Part shown: positions 8,162-17,802 of the stretch, piece after piece
Numbering within the stretch: position 1 is the stretch's first letter
Layout of the letters: every line of letters begins with the position of its first letter
Assembly: GCF_001646945.1 (NCBI RefSeq)
Contig: NZ_LUTV01000002.1
Location: forward strand, 258,816 to 322,815
DNA length: 64,000 bases
Origin: Endozoicomonas ascidiicola
GTDB lineage: Bacteria; Pseudomonadota; Gammaproteobacteria; Pseudomonadales; Endozoicomonadaceae
Reading direction: 5' to 3'
Made by a program: the position numbers and the translations under genes
Notes under the pieces: generated by a model
Seen by the model: only the letters and a program-made list of their open reading frames with translations
The model's database searches: none
Told to the model about the DNA's origin: nothing

Positions 8162-10819
8162 ATGCATGATATCGACCCAATAGAAACACGGGAATGGCTG
8201 GAAGCGCTCGATTCCGTGCTAGAACAGGAAGGAGAGGATCGGGCTCATTTTCTGTTGACTCGCCTTTCACAGCACGCACGTGCTAAAGGGACTCAATTAC
8301 CCTACGCAATAACAACACCTTATCGCAATACCATTCCACCAGAGAAAGAAGCCCGCATGCCTGGCGATCTCTTTATGGAACGCCGTATTCGTTCATTGGT
8401 TCGTTGGAATGCTTTGGCAATGGTAATGCGTGCCAATAAAAAAGACAGCAGTCTGGGTGGCCATATTTCTTCATTTGCCTCCAGTGCCACGCTTTATGAC
8501 ATTGGTTACAACTATTTCTTCCACGGCCATGACGACTCCCGCGAAGGTGATCTGGTTTATTATCAGGGTCACGTGGCTCCGGGTATTTATTCCCGGGCAT
8601 TTCTTGAAGGTCGTTTAAGTGAAGATCAGCTTGATAACTTCCGTCAGGAAGTGGATGGGAAGGGTCTTTCTTCTTACCCTCACCCGAAGCTGATGCCGGA
8701 CTTCTGGCAATTCCCAACCGTTTCCATGGGCCTTGGCCCGATTCAGGCGATTTATCAGGCGCACTTTATGAAGTACCTGATCAACCGTGGCCTAGCTCAG
8801 GAACAGAACCGTAAAGTATGGGCATTCCTTGGCGATGGTGAGATGGATGAGCCGGAATCCCTCGGTGCGATCTCTCTGGCTGGTCGTGAGAAGCTGGATA
8901 ACCTGGTGTTCGTGGTGAACTGTAACCTTCAGCGTCTGGATGGTCCGGTGCGCGGCAACGGCAAAATCATTCAGGAACTGGAAGGCGTGTTCCGCGGTGC
9001 TGGCTGGAATGTAATTAAAGTCACTTGGGGGCGTCATTGGGACCCACTGTTGGCGCAAGACAAAAACGGCAAGCTTCAGAAAATTATGGACGAAGCGGTG
9101 GATGGTGATTACCAGAACTGCAAGGCTAAAGGTGGCGCCTGGACCCGTGACAACTTCTTTGCCCGTGACCCCGAAGCACTGAAACTGGTTGAAAATCTCT
9201 CTGACGACGATATCTGGCGTCTGAACCGTGGTGGTCACGATCCATACAAAGTGTATGCGGCGTACCATGAAGCGACCCATCACACTGGTCAGCCAACGGT
9301 TATTCTGGCGAAAACAGTAAAAGGTTATGGCACCGGCGCAACAGGTGAAGCAGCTAACATCAGCCATAACGTGAAGAAGTTGCCAGTTGATGACCTGAAA
9401 CACTTCCGTGACCGTTTCGATCTGCCTATTAAAGATGAAGAGATCGAAAATCTGCCGTTCTTCAAGCCGGACGCTGATAGCCCTGAAATGAAGTACATGC
9501 GTCAGCGTCGTGAGAAGCTGGGCGGCTTTATTCCACAGCGTCGTGTTGAAACCGATGTGAAGTTGGAAATTCCGGGTCTGGATGCTTTTGAAGCCGTGAC
9601 GAAAGGCAGTGGTGAACGTGAAATTTCCACTACTATGGCTTACGTCCGTATTCTGGGAGCGTTGGCTAAAGATAAGAATCTTGGAAAATACATCGTACCG
9701 ATCGTACCAGATGAAGCCCGTACCTTTGGTATGGAAGGCATGTTCCGTCAGCTTGGCATTTACTCCGCTGTTGGCCAGAACTATGAGCCTGTGGATTCTG
9801 ATCAGGTGATGTTCTACAAAGAATCCATTCAGGGTCAGATTCTGGAAGTAGGTATCAACGAAGCCGGCGCTCATTCGGCGTGGATTGCTGCAGCAACGTC
9901 TTACAGCAGCAATAACGTGCCAATGATTCCGTTCTACGCGTTCTACTCTATGTTCGGTTTCCAGCGTACCGGCGATCTGGCATGGGCTGCGGGCGATATC
10001 CAGGCGCGCGGCTTCCTGATCGGTGCTACTGCTGGCCGAACCACGCTGAATGGTGAAGGTCTGCAGCATCAGGACGGACACAGCCACATTCTGGCGTCCA
10101 CCGTACCAAACTGCATCAGTTACGATCCGACTTACGGCTATGAGATGGCGGTGATTGTTCAGAACGGTCTACAGCGCATGTATGGCGATGGCGAGAACGT
10201 TTGGTACTACATTACTGCGATGAATGAGAACTACCGTCAGCCAGCGCTGCCGGAAGGTCCGGAAGTGATCGAAGGTATCATCAAGGGGCTTTATAACCTT
10301 GAAGAGTGCTCTCGCAATAGCGGCCTTAAGGTTCAGCTGATGGGTTGCGGCACCATTCTTGAAGAAGTGCGCAAGGCTGCCACCATTCTTCGTGATGAGT
10401 ACAACATTGAGTCCGACATCTGGAGCGCCACAAGCTTTAACGAGCTGGCTCGGGATGGTAAAGATGCCAAGCGTCACAATATGCTGAATCCTGAAGGTGA
10501 GCAACGTACTAGCTGGGTTGAGAAGCAATTAGCTGGCCGTAAAGGACCAGTGGTTGCCGCTTCCGACTACATGAGCCTGTACGCTAATCAGATTCGTGAG
10601 TTTATTTCAGGTACTTTTGTTGCTCTTGGCACCGATGGTTTTGGTCGCTCTGATTCCCGTGAAAAGCTGCGTCATTTCTTCGAAGTGGACAGTCAGTTCA
10701 TCGTCGTCGCTGCCCTGTACGCATTGGTTCAGGATGGTGAGCTGGAAGCTTCTGTGGTCAGCGATGCGATCAAGAAGTTTAATATCGACCCAACCAAAGC
10801 GAACCCGCTGTATAGCTGA
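8162..10819 (+). CDS. aceE: Pyruvate dehydrogenase E1 component, homodimeric type
   Basis: 885 residues, full length. E1 uses thiamine diphosphate to decarboxylate pyruvate and acetylate the lipoyl arms of E2, feeding acetyl-CoA to the TCA cycle. The ThDP-binding region is plain: FLGDGEMDEPESLGAI followed by VNCNLQRLDGPVRGNGKI. The start of the transketolase-like central domain and the C-terminal domain are in order. It is followed after 27 nt by aceF and is surely cotranscribed. The ATG at 8162 has GGAG about 14 nt upstream, a loose spacing, but the N-terminus MHDIDPIETREW fits the family. Confidence 0.97.
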   Translation: MHDIDPIETREWLEALDSVLEQEGEDRAHFLLTRLSQHARAKGTQLPYAITTPYRNTIPPEKEARMPGDLFMERRIRSLVRWNALAMVMRANKKDSSLGGHISSFASSATLYDIGYNYFFHGHDDSREGDLVYYQGHVAPGIYSRAFLEGRLSEDQLDNFRQEVDGKGLSSYPHPKLMPDFWQFPTVSMGLGPIQAIYQAHFMKYLINRGLAQEQNRKVWAFLGDGEMDEPESLGAISLAGREKLDNLVFVVNCNLQRLDGPVRGNGKIIQELEGVFRGAGWNVIKVTWGRHWDPLLAQDKNGKLQKIMDEAVDGDYQNCKAKGGAWTRDNFFARDPEALKLVENLSDDDIWRLNRGGHDPYKVYAAYHEATHHTGQPTVILAKTVKGYGTGATGEAANISHNVKKLPVDDLKHFRDRFDLPIKDEEIENLPFFKPDADSPEMKYMRQRREKLGGFIPQRRVETDVKLEIPGLDAFEAVTKGSGEREISTTMAYVRILGALAKDKNLGKYIVPIVPDEARTFGMEGMFRQLGIYSAVGQNYEPVDSDQVMFYKESIQGQILEVGINEAGAHSAWIAAATSYSSNNVPMIPFYAFYSMFGFQRTGDLAWAAGDIQARGFLIGATAGRTTLNGEGLQHQDGHSHILASTVPNCISYDPTYGYEMAVIVQNGLQRMYGDGENVWYYITAMNENYRQPALPEGPEVIEGIIKGLYNLEECSRNSGLKVQLMGCGTILEEVRKAATILRDEYNIESDIWSATSFNELARDGKDAKRHNMLNPEGEQRTSWVEKQLAGRKGPVVAASDYMSLYANQIREFISGTFVALGTDGFGRSDSREKLRHFFEVDSQFIVVAALYALVQDGELEASVVSDAIKKFNIDPTKANPLYS

Positions 10820-10846
10820 TACTGGAACTGAGAGAAGGTACGAGGA

Positions 10847-12802
10847 ATGAGTGACGAAATCATCAAGGTTCCAGATATCGGCAGCGGCGAAGCAGAAGTC
10901 ATTGAAATCTGCGTAAAGCCGGGGGATTCGGTGTGTGCCGAAGATTCCCTGATCGTGTTGGAATCCGATAAAGCAACCATGGAAGTGCCAGCACCCCGTG
11001 ATGGTGTGGTAACTGAGCTGCTGCTGAAAGTAGGCGACAGTGTTAGTGAAGGTATTCCCATGTTGAAAATGGCAGCGGCTGGTGAAGCCGCTGCGGCAAA
11101 TCCGGAGCCTGTTGCAGAAGCTGCGTCTGCTCCGGTTGCAGAACCAACACCTGTTGCTGCACCAGCAGCAGCGGGTGGTTCAAGTATTGAATCCGTACAC
11201 GTTCCCGACATTGGCGCTGAAAATGTGCCGGTGATCGAAGTGTGCGTAAAGGTAGGTGACACCGTTGCGCTGGAAGATTCCCTGATTGTTTTGGAATCCG
11301 ACAAAGCCACCATGGAAGTGCCTTCGCCAGTAGAAGGTGTGGTGAAAGCCATTCATGTTAAAGAAGGTGATGCTCTGAATCAGGGCGATCTGGTGATTGA
11401 TGTGGAAGTGGCTGGTGGCAATGCTCCAGCAGCATCGACACCCGCACCAGTGGCATCGGCACCAACGCCAGCTGCTGCTCCAACGACTGCTGCTCCAGCT
11501 CCACAAGCGGGGCCACGCCTTGAAAAAGTGACCGTACCTGATATTGGCGCTGAAAATGTGCCGGTCATCGAAGTGTGCGTGAAAGTGGGTGACACCATCG
11601 AAGAAGAAGCTTCTTTGATTGTGCTCGAGTCCGACAAGGCGACGATGGAAGTGCCTTCACCCTTTACCGGCGTGGTGAAAGCCATCTCTGTAAAAGAAGG
11701 TGATGTGCTGAGTCAGGGCGACTTGATTCTGGATTTGGAAGTCATCGGTGGTGCAGAAGTGCCGGCGGTTACTCAGCCTGCTCCAGCAGCGGAACCTGCA
11801 AAAGCTGAACCTGCAAAAGCTGAGCCATCCAGAGCACCGGCTGCGCCACCGCCCCATGCAGAAGCGAATCCGGTTGAGCTGGAACGGGTGAATCGTAACT
11901 ATCATGCTGGCCCGGCGGTTCGCAGGCTGGCTCGTGAATTCGGTGTGGATCTGGCACTGGTTTCTGGCACAGGCCCACGTCGTCGTATTCTGAAAGAAGA
12001 TGTTCAGCAATACGTGAAGACACGCCTCAGTGAGAAGCCTCAAGCAGCTGCTGCAACATCTGGTCTTGGTATTCCTGCCATGCCAGAAATCGATTTCAGC
12101 AAATGGGGTGACATCGAGAAGGTTGCGCTGAACCGCTTGTGTAAGGTTGCGGCGAAGAACTTCCAGCGTTCCTGGTTGAACGTGCCCCACGTTACCCAGT
12201 TTGATGAGTGTGATATCACCGAACTGGAAGCGTTCCGTAAAGCTCAGAAAGCCCTGGCAGAAAAGCGCGGCACCAAACTGACACCAGTGCCGTTTATTCT
12301 GAAAGCCGTGGCTTACGTACTGAAAGAGATGCCACAGTTCTGCACCTCTCTGAGCCCGGATGGCGAAACCCTGATCTACAAGAAGTACATCAATATCGGT
12401 ATGGCGGTGGACACACCGGACGGCCTGCTGGTACCAGTAATCAAGAATGTAGATCAGAAGAGCCTGTGGGAATTGTCGGCAGAAGTGATTGAACTGGCTG
12501 GCAAGGCAAGAGACAAGAAGCTGAAGCCTGATGAGATGCAAGGCGGCTGCTTCACCATCTCCAGCCTTGGTTCTATTGGTGGTACAGCATTTACGCCAAT
12601 CGTTAATGCGCCAGAAGTTGCGATACTCGGCCTTTCTAAGTCTTCCATGAAGCCTGTGTGGAACGGTAAAGAGTTTGAACCGAAGCTGATGTTGCCACTG
12701 TCGCTTTCCTATGATCACAGAGCGATCAATGGCGCGGATGCTGCACGATTCACTGCAATGTTGGGTGAGTTGTTGGCGGATATTCGTAAGTTGCTGCTGT
12801 AA
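10847..12802 (+). CDS. aceF: Pyruvate dehydrogenase E2 (dihydrolipoyl acetyltransferase), three lipoyl domains
   Basis: 651 residues. Three lipoyl domains (about 1-75, 120-195, 225-300) each carry the ESDKATMEVP lipoylation motif. They are joined by Ala/Pro-rich linkers, then an E3/E1-binding domain (AGPAVRRLAREFGVDL, near 350) and the catalytic core. Lipoyl domains 2 and 3 are almost identical in DNA as well as protein, so copy-number change by recombination is possible. The active-site motif reads HRAING rather than HRxIDG; the Asn form is also known in Pseudomonas AceF. An SD (GAGAAGGTACGAGG) precedes the ATG. It ends at a strong terminator. Confidence 0.97.
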   Translation: MSDEIIKVPDIGSGEAEVIEICVKPGDSVCAEDSLIVLESDKATMEVPAPRDGVVTELLLKVGDSVSEGIPMLKMAAAGEAAAANPEPVAEAASAPVAEPTPVAAPAAAGGSSIESVHVPDIGAENVPVIEVCVKVGDTVALEDSLIVLESDKATMEVPSPVEGVVKAIHVKEGDALNQGDLVIDVEVAGGNAPAASTPAPVASAPTPAAAPTTAAPAPQAGPRLEKVTVPDIGAENVPVIEVCVKVGDTIEEEASLIVLESDKATMEVPSPFTGVVKAISVKEGDVLSQGDLILDLEVIGGAEVPAVTQPAPAAEPAKAEPAKAEPSRAPAAPPPHAEANPVELERVNRNYHAGPAVRRLAREFGVDLALVSGTGPRRRILKEDVQQYVKTRLSEKPQAAAATSGLGIPAMPEIDFSKWGDIEKVALNRLCKVAAKNFQRSWLNVPHVTQFDECDITELEAFRKAQKALAEKRGTKLTPVPFILKAVAYVLKEMPQFCTSLSPDGETLIYKKYINIGMAVDTPDGLLVPVIKNVDQKSLWELSAEVIELAGKARDKKLKPDEMQGGCFTISSLGSIGGTAFTPIVNAPEVAILGLSKSSMKPVWNGKEFEPKLMLPLSLSYDHRAINGADAARFTAMLGELLADIRKLLL

Positions 12803-12806
12803 TAAA

Positions 12807-12848
12807 ATTAGTCAGGGAGCCATTCGGCTCTCTGACTAATCTCGTTTT
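12807..12848 (+). terminator. Terminator of the aceEF operon
   Basis: A 15-bp stem ATTAGTCAGGGAGCC / GGCTCTCTGACTAAT (12807-12821 and 12826-12840) with a 4-nt loop, followed by CTCGTTTT. It begins five bases after the aceF stop. Confidence 0.85.
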
Positions 12849-12952
12849 CAACGTTCTTTTTGTTTAACCGCTTTGTTCATTGCCTCAAGAAAATGACCAT
12901 TCTTCTGAAACCCAATAAAGCTTCTAATTACCTTTTCACGGTATTAGTTGAT

Positions 12953-15900
12953 TTACTGTTGCTGATCTAAATTATGAGATCGAGGATATTGTTGAAGCGG
13001 TAATTGACCGCCAAATTTTTCGAGTATGATGTTGATATCTTTAAGGTCCAACTCTGGACCAATAAATACACGATGATATAAATTACCTTTAACCGTGACT
13101 GTTTTGCTATAGGCATTAAAACCAGACTCTCTGACAGCCTTCATAACACTCAGTGCTCTATTTTTATCTTGATAGCTGCCAGCATGAATGAAAAACGACA
13201 ATGGATTTTTATTTCCAGCGTTTACTGAGAATTGCGTAAATTGTAATTTCCCTTTTAGTTTGGCAATCACTTTATTGACGTCCGGCAGTGAGAGTTCGGG
13301 CCCTATTATGACTCTTTTGTACGAGGTGCCGTTCACCACTGTATTTTCTATATAAGCATTAAAACCGGCCTGCTCGATCAAAGATATTGCGTTAGCAGCA
13401 TGCCTTGCAGATTGATAACTGCCAGCTTGTAGATAAAAAACAGGTGATGAGTTAGAGCGCGTTGGGCTAATGGCTATTTGTTTTGTTTCCGACATTTTTA
13501 CTTCTACTGGTTCCTGGCTGATCGGTAAGCGTTGAATCATAGCTTCCTTAGGGACTGCTTGAGTAACGGGCTTTCCTTGTGATTCATCCAAAGAGCGGGT
13601 CTGAATAAGCGCGAATTTAGTAATGGCAGCCCGGAGCCTGAGGACATCAGCTTTGCTAAGTTCCTGTTCGGCTTTAAGCCAGTCAGTGGTAACCCGCTGT
13701 TCAATTTTCTGAATAAGTTTTTTGGCCGTTTTGCTGCTCTGGGCTTCATTTTCAAGCCACTGGAGCCAACGTAAATCCAGTGTTGCTTCATGCAGGTCGA
13801 GAAAGCGATGATGTATATCAGGTGTTTTCGAGCAATGTACCGGGGAAGGGTAAAGGTAAATCATGTCACCCTCTCGGCCGTCCGTTGGATCAAAAGGGTC
13901 AGCGGTTGGCATACGACCATGCCATTGTAAGTAACCATCAGCACCAGAACGCCATAGGTAAAAGCCGGACGCCAGCCGTGGGCGAGGCAGATTGTATAGC
14001 CATACTTCGCTGTTTTCCTGAAAGCGATCAATGGTGTCTTCGGCAACGTTAATGCCGTGATTGATTAGTAGCAGGTCTGCTTGCACTGCCAGTTCATCCT
14101 GGCGGCCATTATTCATATGCCCCGCTGTTTTCATTTGCAGTTCAGGAGAATCCAGTAGCATTCCAGTGTTTTTAATTTGTTGAAATTTCTCTGGTAACGG
14201 CTCGTCGAAAATAGACCAGTAGAGAGAAGGCAGCCCTTGGGCTGTCATAGTGCCCTTTAATGCCGCCAGATCATCGGTGGCATTGGCAATGTTTTTTTGC
14301 GCAAGTAGTCGTTTCAGAGGTGAATACGCCAACAGGTTGTCGGTGAAACCGTGATCTTTTAGTTGCTGCAACTGCTCTATGAAGCGCTCGCGCGACTTCT
14401 CGTTATCGGGGGTTGCCAGTGCAGGGGCGACAGTGCTGAAACCATGAGAGGCCAGTAATGACAAATCGCAGGCGGTAGCTGCAGCACGATGCGGGGCAAG
14501 CGTTGCAAACCACTGATAATAAGGTGCTGGCTCCAGATAGAGCCCGACGGGTGCTTCCAGATCAGGCAGAGCCATGGGTAACACCTTCAGCTGATAGTCC
14601 AGCACCTTCAGCTCACCCTGGCTGAATAGCTGAACCTTGCCGAAATAGTTGCCAGCGTGTGTTTCTTTTGGGATGTGAACTTGAATATGCAATCGTCTGG
14701 GTTTCTGACTGGATAACTGCATCTGTTCCAGATCAGATCGAAGATAACTGTCGTCGATAGTCAATGATGTTGCATTGGGGTAAGGGCGCTCAAAATGCCA
14801 GTGCCCATATCGTTTGGCAATCTCCAGAGACTCATTCGCTATATTTTTTGGGGGTGAAATCGCCAGTACAGGAGCAATATCGTCGACGGGGCTTTTAATT
14901 TCGAACAAAAGGTTAAGTACGGTGTTTTTGGCGACTGGATAAAAGCCGTCGTCTGTTTTCGTTTGTTGACTGATGTCTTCTAATAACAGGGTTCCAGTGG
15001 CGTTATGGCTGTCGCTGACAACAGGCCATTTGTTCAGAAACCGTTCTTGCCGCTTTTTCTGAATCTGGCTGGCATAGATTCCATCGATAGCCTCAATGAC
15101 TAAGCCAGAAAGGAACTTTCCGCCAAAGTCACCGGCAAGGTTAATGGTGACCAGACCATCGCTGACGTTAATATGCTCTGAAATAAAGCCATCACGGCGT
15201 TCACCAACCAATGACCAGAGATCACCATCAATCCCCGCTTCTTGTTGCCGGCCGGCTAGATAAACCTCGCTAATCCATTGAGAGGGGCTGTATTTTTGCT
15301 GCAAAAAAGAGGTGTTATTCACCGTGATGGAACGGTTTAAAAAGTGAGGGAGGTATTCCCATTCACCTTGATCCTGAGTCCACAGGCTCACTTTCCACTG
15401 GCCATCGGGCCATGGGATCTGAACCTGATTGATTCCGGAAATACCATCTCGAATCAGTGCATCACCAGAAACCCGAGCACGCGCTTTTGGGGCTCCTTTA
15501 ATAAACGAATGATTTTTCTCTATGGGTTCAAAACCCGGGAATACAGGGCTGGTGGACGAACCAAAATCCAGTGCCATTGTTTGATCCGGGATGCTATTTC
15601 CCTTGCTGATGACCACCGCATTGAGTTTGATACCGGTCCAACGCGATGATGTAAAAATGATCATTTCTGTATAAGGCTGTCCCAGTGGTCTTTTGCTGGA
15701 TGTTTTCAGCCCTGTGAGTGGCATGGTCAGATTGAAAGGGCCGGGAGCCAAGGTAAATTCACGGTTGTTGCGAGAGTAATAGTTGGAGGATTGTTCATTA
15801 TCAATACGTACCACCAGTATCTCAGGTTCATCAGAGCTATTGATGCCGGAGACAATCAGCTCTGTGCCCCGCTCGATGGTTTGGCCGTCAAAACGGTAGT

Positions 15901-16051
15901 TGAAAGGGAGGGATTGTTGATTATTAAGAAGGACGTTATCCGCCACTGTCATAATAGGAAACAATGTCAGCAGGCAAACCAGAAGAGCAGAGCGAGCAAC
16001 GGTTTCTGAAGATAGACCAAAAAGGTGTGAGCAGAATTTTTCCAGAAACAT
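12953..16051 (-). CDS. Secreted GH123/DUF4091-like protein with two C-terminal SPOR domains
   Basis: 1032 residues. An N-terminal signal sequence (LLVCLLTLFPIMTVA) is followed by beta-rich domains to about 450. The middle domain (~470-790) resembles DUF4091/GH123: WSIFDEP gives the neighbouring Asp-Glu pair used by GH123 hexosaminidases, with GFYLWRSGADGYLQWHGR and a terminal LDLRWLQWLE after it. Two SPOR repeats close the protein (FYLQAGSYQSARHAANAI and FFIHAGSYQDKNRALSVM). SPOR domains bind glycan strands stripped of peptides, so a periplasmic, septum- or wall-linked glycoside hydrolase is the best guess; the substrate is unknown. The family call for the middle domain comes from motif recall. 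It is a single gene with GGAT about 8 nt before the ATG. Confidence 0.65.
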   Translation of the reverse strand: MFLEKFCSHLFGLSSETVARSALLVCLLTLFPIMTVADNVLLNNQQSLPFNYRFDGQTIERGTELIVSGINSSDEPEILVVRIDNEQSSNYYSRNNREFTLAPGPFNLTMPLTGLKTSSKRPLGQPYTEMIIFTSSRWTGIKLNAVVISKGNSIPDQTMALDFGSSTSPVFPGFEPIEKNHSFIKGAPKARARVSGDALIRDGISGINQVQIPWPDGQWKVSLWTQDQGEWEYLPHFLNRSITVNNTSFLQQKYSPSQWISEVYLAGRQQEAGIDGDLWSLVGERRDGFISEHINVSDGLVTINLAGDFGGKFLSGLVIEAIDGIYASQIQKKRQERFLNKWPVVSDSHNATGTLLLEDISQQTKTDDGFYPVAKNTVLNLLFEIKSPVDDIAPVLAISPPKNIANESLEIAKRYGHWHFERPYPNATSLTIDDSYLRSDLEQMQLSSQKPRRLHIQVHIPKETHAGNYFGKVQLFSQGELKVLDYQLKVLPMALPDLEAPVGLYLEPAPYYQWFATLAPHRAAATACDLSLLASHGFSTVAPALATPDNEKSRERFIEQLQQLKDHGFTDNLLAYSPLKRLLAQKNIANATDDLAALKGTMTAQGLPSLYWSIFDEPLPEKFQQIKNTGMLLDSPELQMKTAGHMNNGRQDELAVQADLLLINHGINVAEDTIDRFQENSEVWLYNLPRPRLASGFYLWRSGADGYLQWHGRMPTADPFDPTDGREGDMIYLYPSPVHCSKTPDIHHRFLDLHEATLDLRWLQWLENEAQSSKTAKKLIQKIEQRVTTDWLKAEQELSKADVLRLRAAITKFALIQTRSLDESQGKPVTQAVPKEAMIQRLPISQEPVEVKMSETKQIAISPTRSNSSPVFYLQAGSYQSARHAANAISLIEQAGFNAYIENTVVNGTSYKRVIIGPELSLPDVNKVIAKLKGKLQFTQFSVNAGNKNPLSFFIHAGSYQDKNRALSVMKAVRESGFNAYSKTVTVKGNLYHRVFIGPELDLKDINIILEKFGGQLPLQQYPRSHNLDQQQ

Positions 16052-16168
16052 GATGCTATCCGTGACCTGAAATGTAGGGGAATAGCAGTGATATCGACGG
16101 GGGAAGTGGAGCGCTTGAAGTTAATAGACTCTCAAGGGATTGAGAGCCTACAAAAGATAAAATTTAGG

Positions 16169-16729
16169 TTATGCTCCCAAAAATCGCAACAAAGACATAA
16201 TTATAATGACAAGAAGCATTAGTGAGAAGTCTAATCCGCCAAGAGGAGGGATGAATGCTCGGACTCTTTTGGTTAAAGGTTCGGTGATTTGGTGTAGTAA
16301 CATCAACCCTGGATTATAACTTCCTGGAGCAACCCAGCTTGCTATAGCAATAATAATTAGGCTGTACAGGTATATTTTCAGGAATGAGATAGCAATTTGA
16401 ATTGTGCTTAGAAATAGTGCATCTGGGATGTCAGTTAGAGTTGGAACATGGCCTTTAAGTGCAGCGTCTACAAACAATAGAATAATCTGCAGCACCAGTG
16501 CCAGCACCAGCGAGGCAAAATCGATCCCGGCATAACCTGGGATAACTTTGCGAATGGGAGTCAGGAGCGGGGAAGTGGCTTTCACTATGGCCTGGGAGAT
16601 TGGGTTATAAAAATCCGCCCGAACCAGCTGTAGAAGAAAACGCACCAGCACCGCCATGATATACAGCCCACCGAGGGTCTGTATTAAAAAGCTGAGGCTT
16701 GAAGTGAGCCCTGAAGAAAGTGCACCCAT
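16169..16729 (-). CDS. YggT family membrane protein
   Basis: 186 residues made of two similar YggT halves, each with a pair of membrane helices and the repeated pattern 'NPI...I...T.PL..PIR..IP' (NPISQAIVKATSPLLTPIRKVIP; second half HQITEPLTKRVRAFIPPLGG). YggT proteins sit in the inner membrane and have been linked to osmotic tolerance and divisome placement, but a biochemical role is not settled. It belongs to the conserved yggS-proC-yggT group, although a 160-bp palindromic repeat separates it from proC here. Confidence 0.88.
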   Translation of the reverse strand: MGALSSGLTSSLSFLIQTLGGLYIMAVLVRFLLQLVRADFYNPISQAIVKATSPLLTPIRKVIPGYAGIDFASLVLALVLQIILLFVDAALKGHVPTLTDIPDALFLSTIQIAISFLKIYLYSLIIIAIASWVAPGSYNPGLMLLHQITEPLTKRVRAFIPPLGGLDFSLMLLVIIIMSLLRFLGA

Positions 16730-16772
16730 AATGTTTGTCAGTCACCTGTTAATAATCGTTCGATAATACCTT

Positions 16773-16935
16773 AGAAGCTGTTCACAATCTTTCTGCGAGC
16801 TGCAAACGATGATAAAACGCCCCTGTTTTTCAGTTTTCTTCGTTGCGTAGCGCCACTATGCGCCTCAAAAAACTGAAAAACAGGAACATTTTCTCCTCGT
16901 TTTCGCTATTCGCAAAAGATCATGAACAGCTTCTT
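16773..16935. repeat. ~162-bp imperfect palindrome, copy B
   Basis: The ends AGAAGCTGTTCA and TGAACAGCTTCT are exact inverted repeats. Inside is a second arm pair, CCTGTTTTTCAGTTTT and AAAACTGAAAAACAGG, around a centre GCGTAGCGCCACTATGCGC. It has nearly the same length as the copies at 960 and 23108 and a related centre. An internally deleted relative lies at 63045. It is located between yggT and proC. Confidence 0.75.
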
Positions 16936-16980
16936 AAAGCTTGCTGTTGGCATGTCAATGCAATGCAAATACAGCACAAA

Positions 16981-17802
16981 TCAGTCCTTTAATGCTTCTG
17001 CCATTTCTATCGACCGCTTAACGGCGGCATTCATCGCTTTCTCAATCAACGCTGGCAACTCACCATCCATAAAGGTGTTGATTGCCTGCTCAGTAGTGCC
17101 ATTTGGCGACATCACCCGACGTTTTAATTCAGCAACATCTACATCGCTGGCCTGTGCCATTCTGGCTGCACCGAAAGCGGTTTGTTGAGTTAATCGTTTA
17201 GCGGTTTCCTGATCAAGGCCGAGTTGGGTGCCAACCTGTTCCATCACTTCCATAAACAGGAAGTAATAAGCAGGGCCGCTGCCGGAAACGGCGATGACTG
17301 CATCAATCAGTGATTCTTCCTGTACCCACTCAGCAATGCCGATGGCGGAGAAAACACGATCAACCAATATTTTCTGTTCAGGTGTCACAGCGGTATTGGC
17401 AAACAAACCAGCCGCGCCACACTGCAGTAGCGATGGCGTGTTTGGCATGCTTCTGACGATGGCTTGACCATTGCCAGCCCAAGCTTCAAGACTGCTCATT
17501 GTGATGCCGGCGGCGACAGAGATAAGCAGAGAATCAGCAGAAATGGATGAACGTACGTCCGATAGCACCGCTTTCATCATCTGCGGCTTTACACAAAGCA
17601 TGATGATATCAGCCTGCTGCACAGCCTGATGGTTGTCGGTGGTGGTTTCAATGGCAAATTGATCTTTGATGGCCGACAGCGTTGCTTCGGTGCGGGCCGT
17701 TGCAATCAATCGCTCCGCTGGCCAGCCATTCTGGATCAGACCACCGATTATGCTGCTGGCCATATTGCCTGCACCGATAAAGGCGATAGTTGGCTGATTC
17801 AT
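16981..17802 (-). CDS. proC: Pyrroline-5-carboxylate reductase
   Basis: 273 residues, normal length. It reduces pyrroline-5-carboxylate to proline with NAD(P)H. The Rossmann start IGAGNMASSIIGGLI, the CVKPQMM segment, MPNTPSLLQCGAAG and the C-terminal substrate loop SGSGPAYYF are all present. Its start overlaps the yggS stop (TGA/ATG junction at 17802), so the two are translationally coupled. Confidence 0.95.
   Translation of the reverse strand: MNQPTIAFIGAGNMASSIIGGLIQNGWPAERLIATARTEATLSAIKDQFAIETTTDNHQAVQQADIIMLCVKPQMMKAVLSDVRSSISADSLLISVAAGITMSSLEAWAGNGQAIVRSMPNTPSLLQCGAAGLFANTAVTPEQKILVDRVFSAIGIAEWVQEESLIDAVIAVSGSGPAYYFLFMEVMEQVGTQLGLDQETAKRLTQQTAFGAARMAQASDVDVAELKRRVMSPNGTTEQAINTFMDGELPALIEKAMNAAVKRSIEMAEALKD

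Noticed and set aside
8792-10087. 431-aa frame antisense to aceE
   Set aside because: It is a shadow of a highly conserved gene with strong codon bias, without a ribosome site or family match. Similar antisense frames in aceF, gshB and the head genes were dropped for the same reason.
11200-11760. Near-identical DNA segments as a tandem repeat element
   Set aside because: These are the codons of lipoyl domains 2 and 3 of aceF, a normal feature of this gene.
12712-12760. HRAING in place of HRxIDG as a dead E2 active site
   Set aside because: The same Asn form is found in Pseudomonas AceF, so it is not a sign of inactivity.
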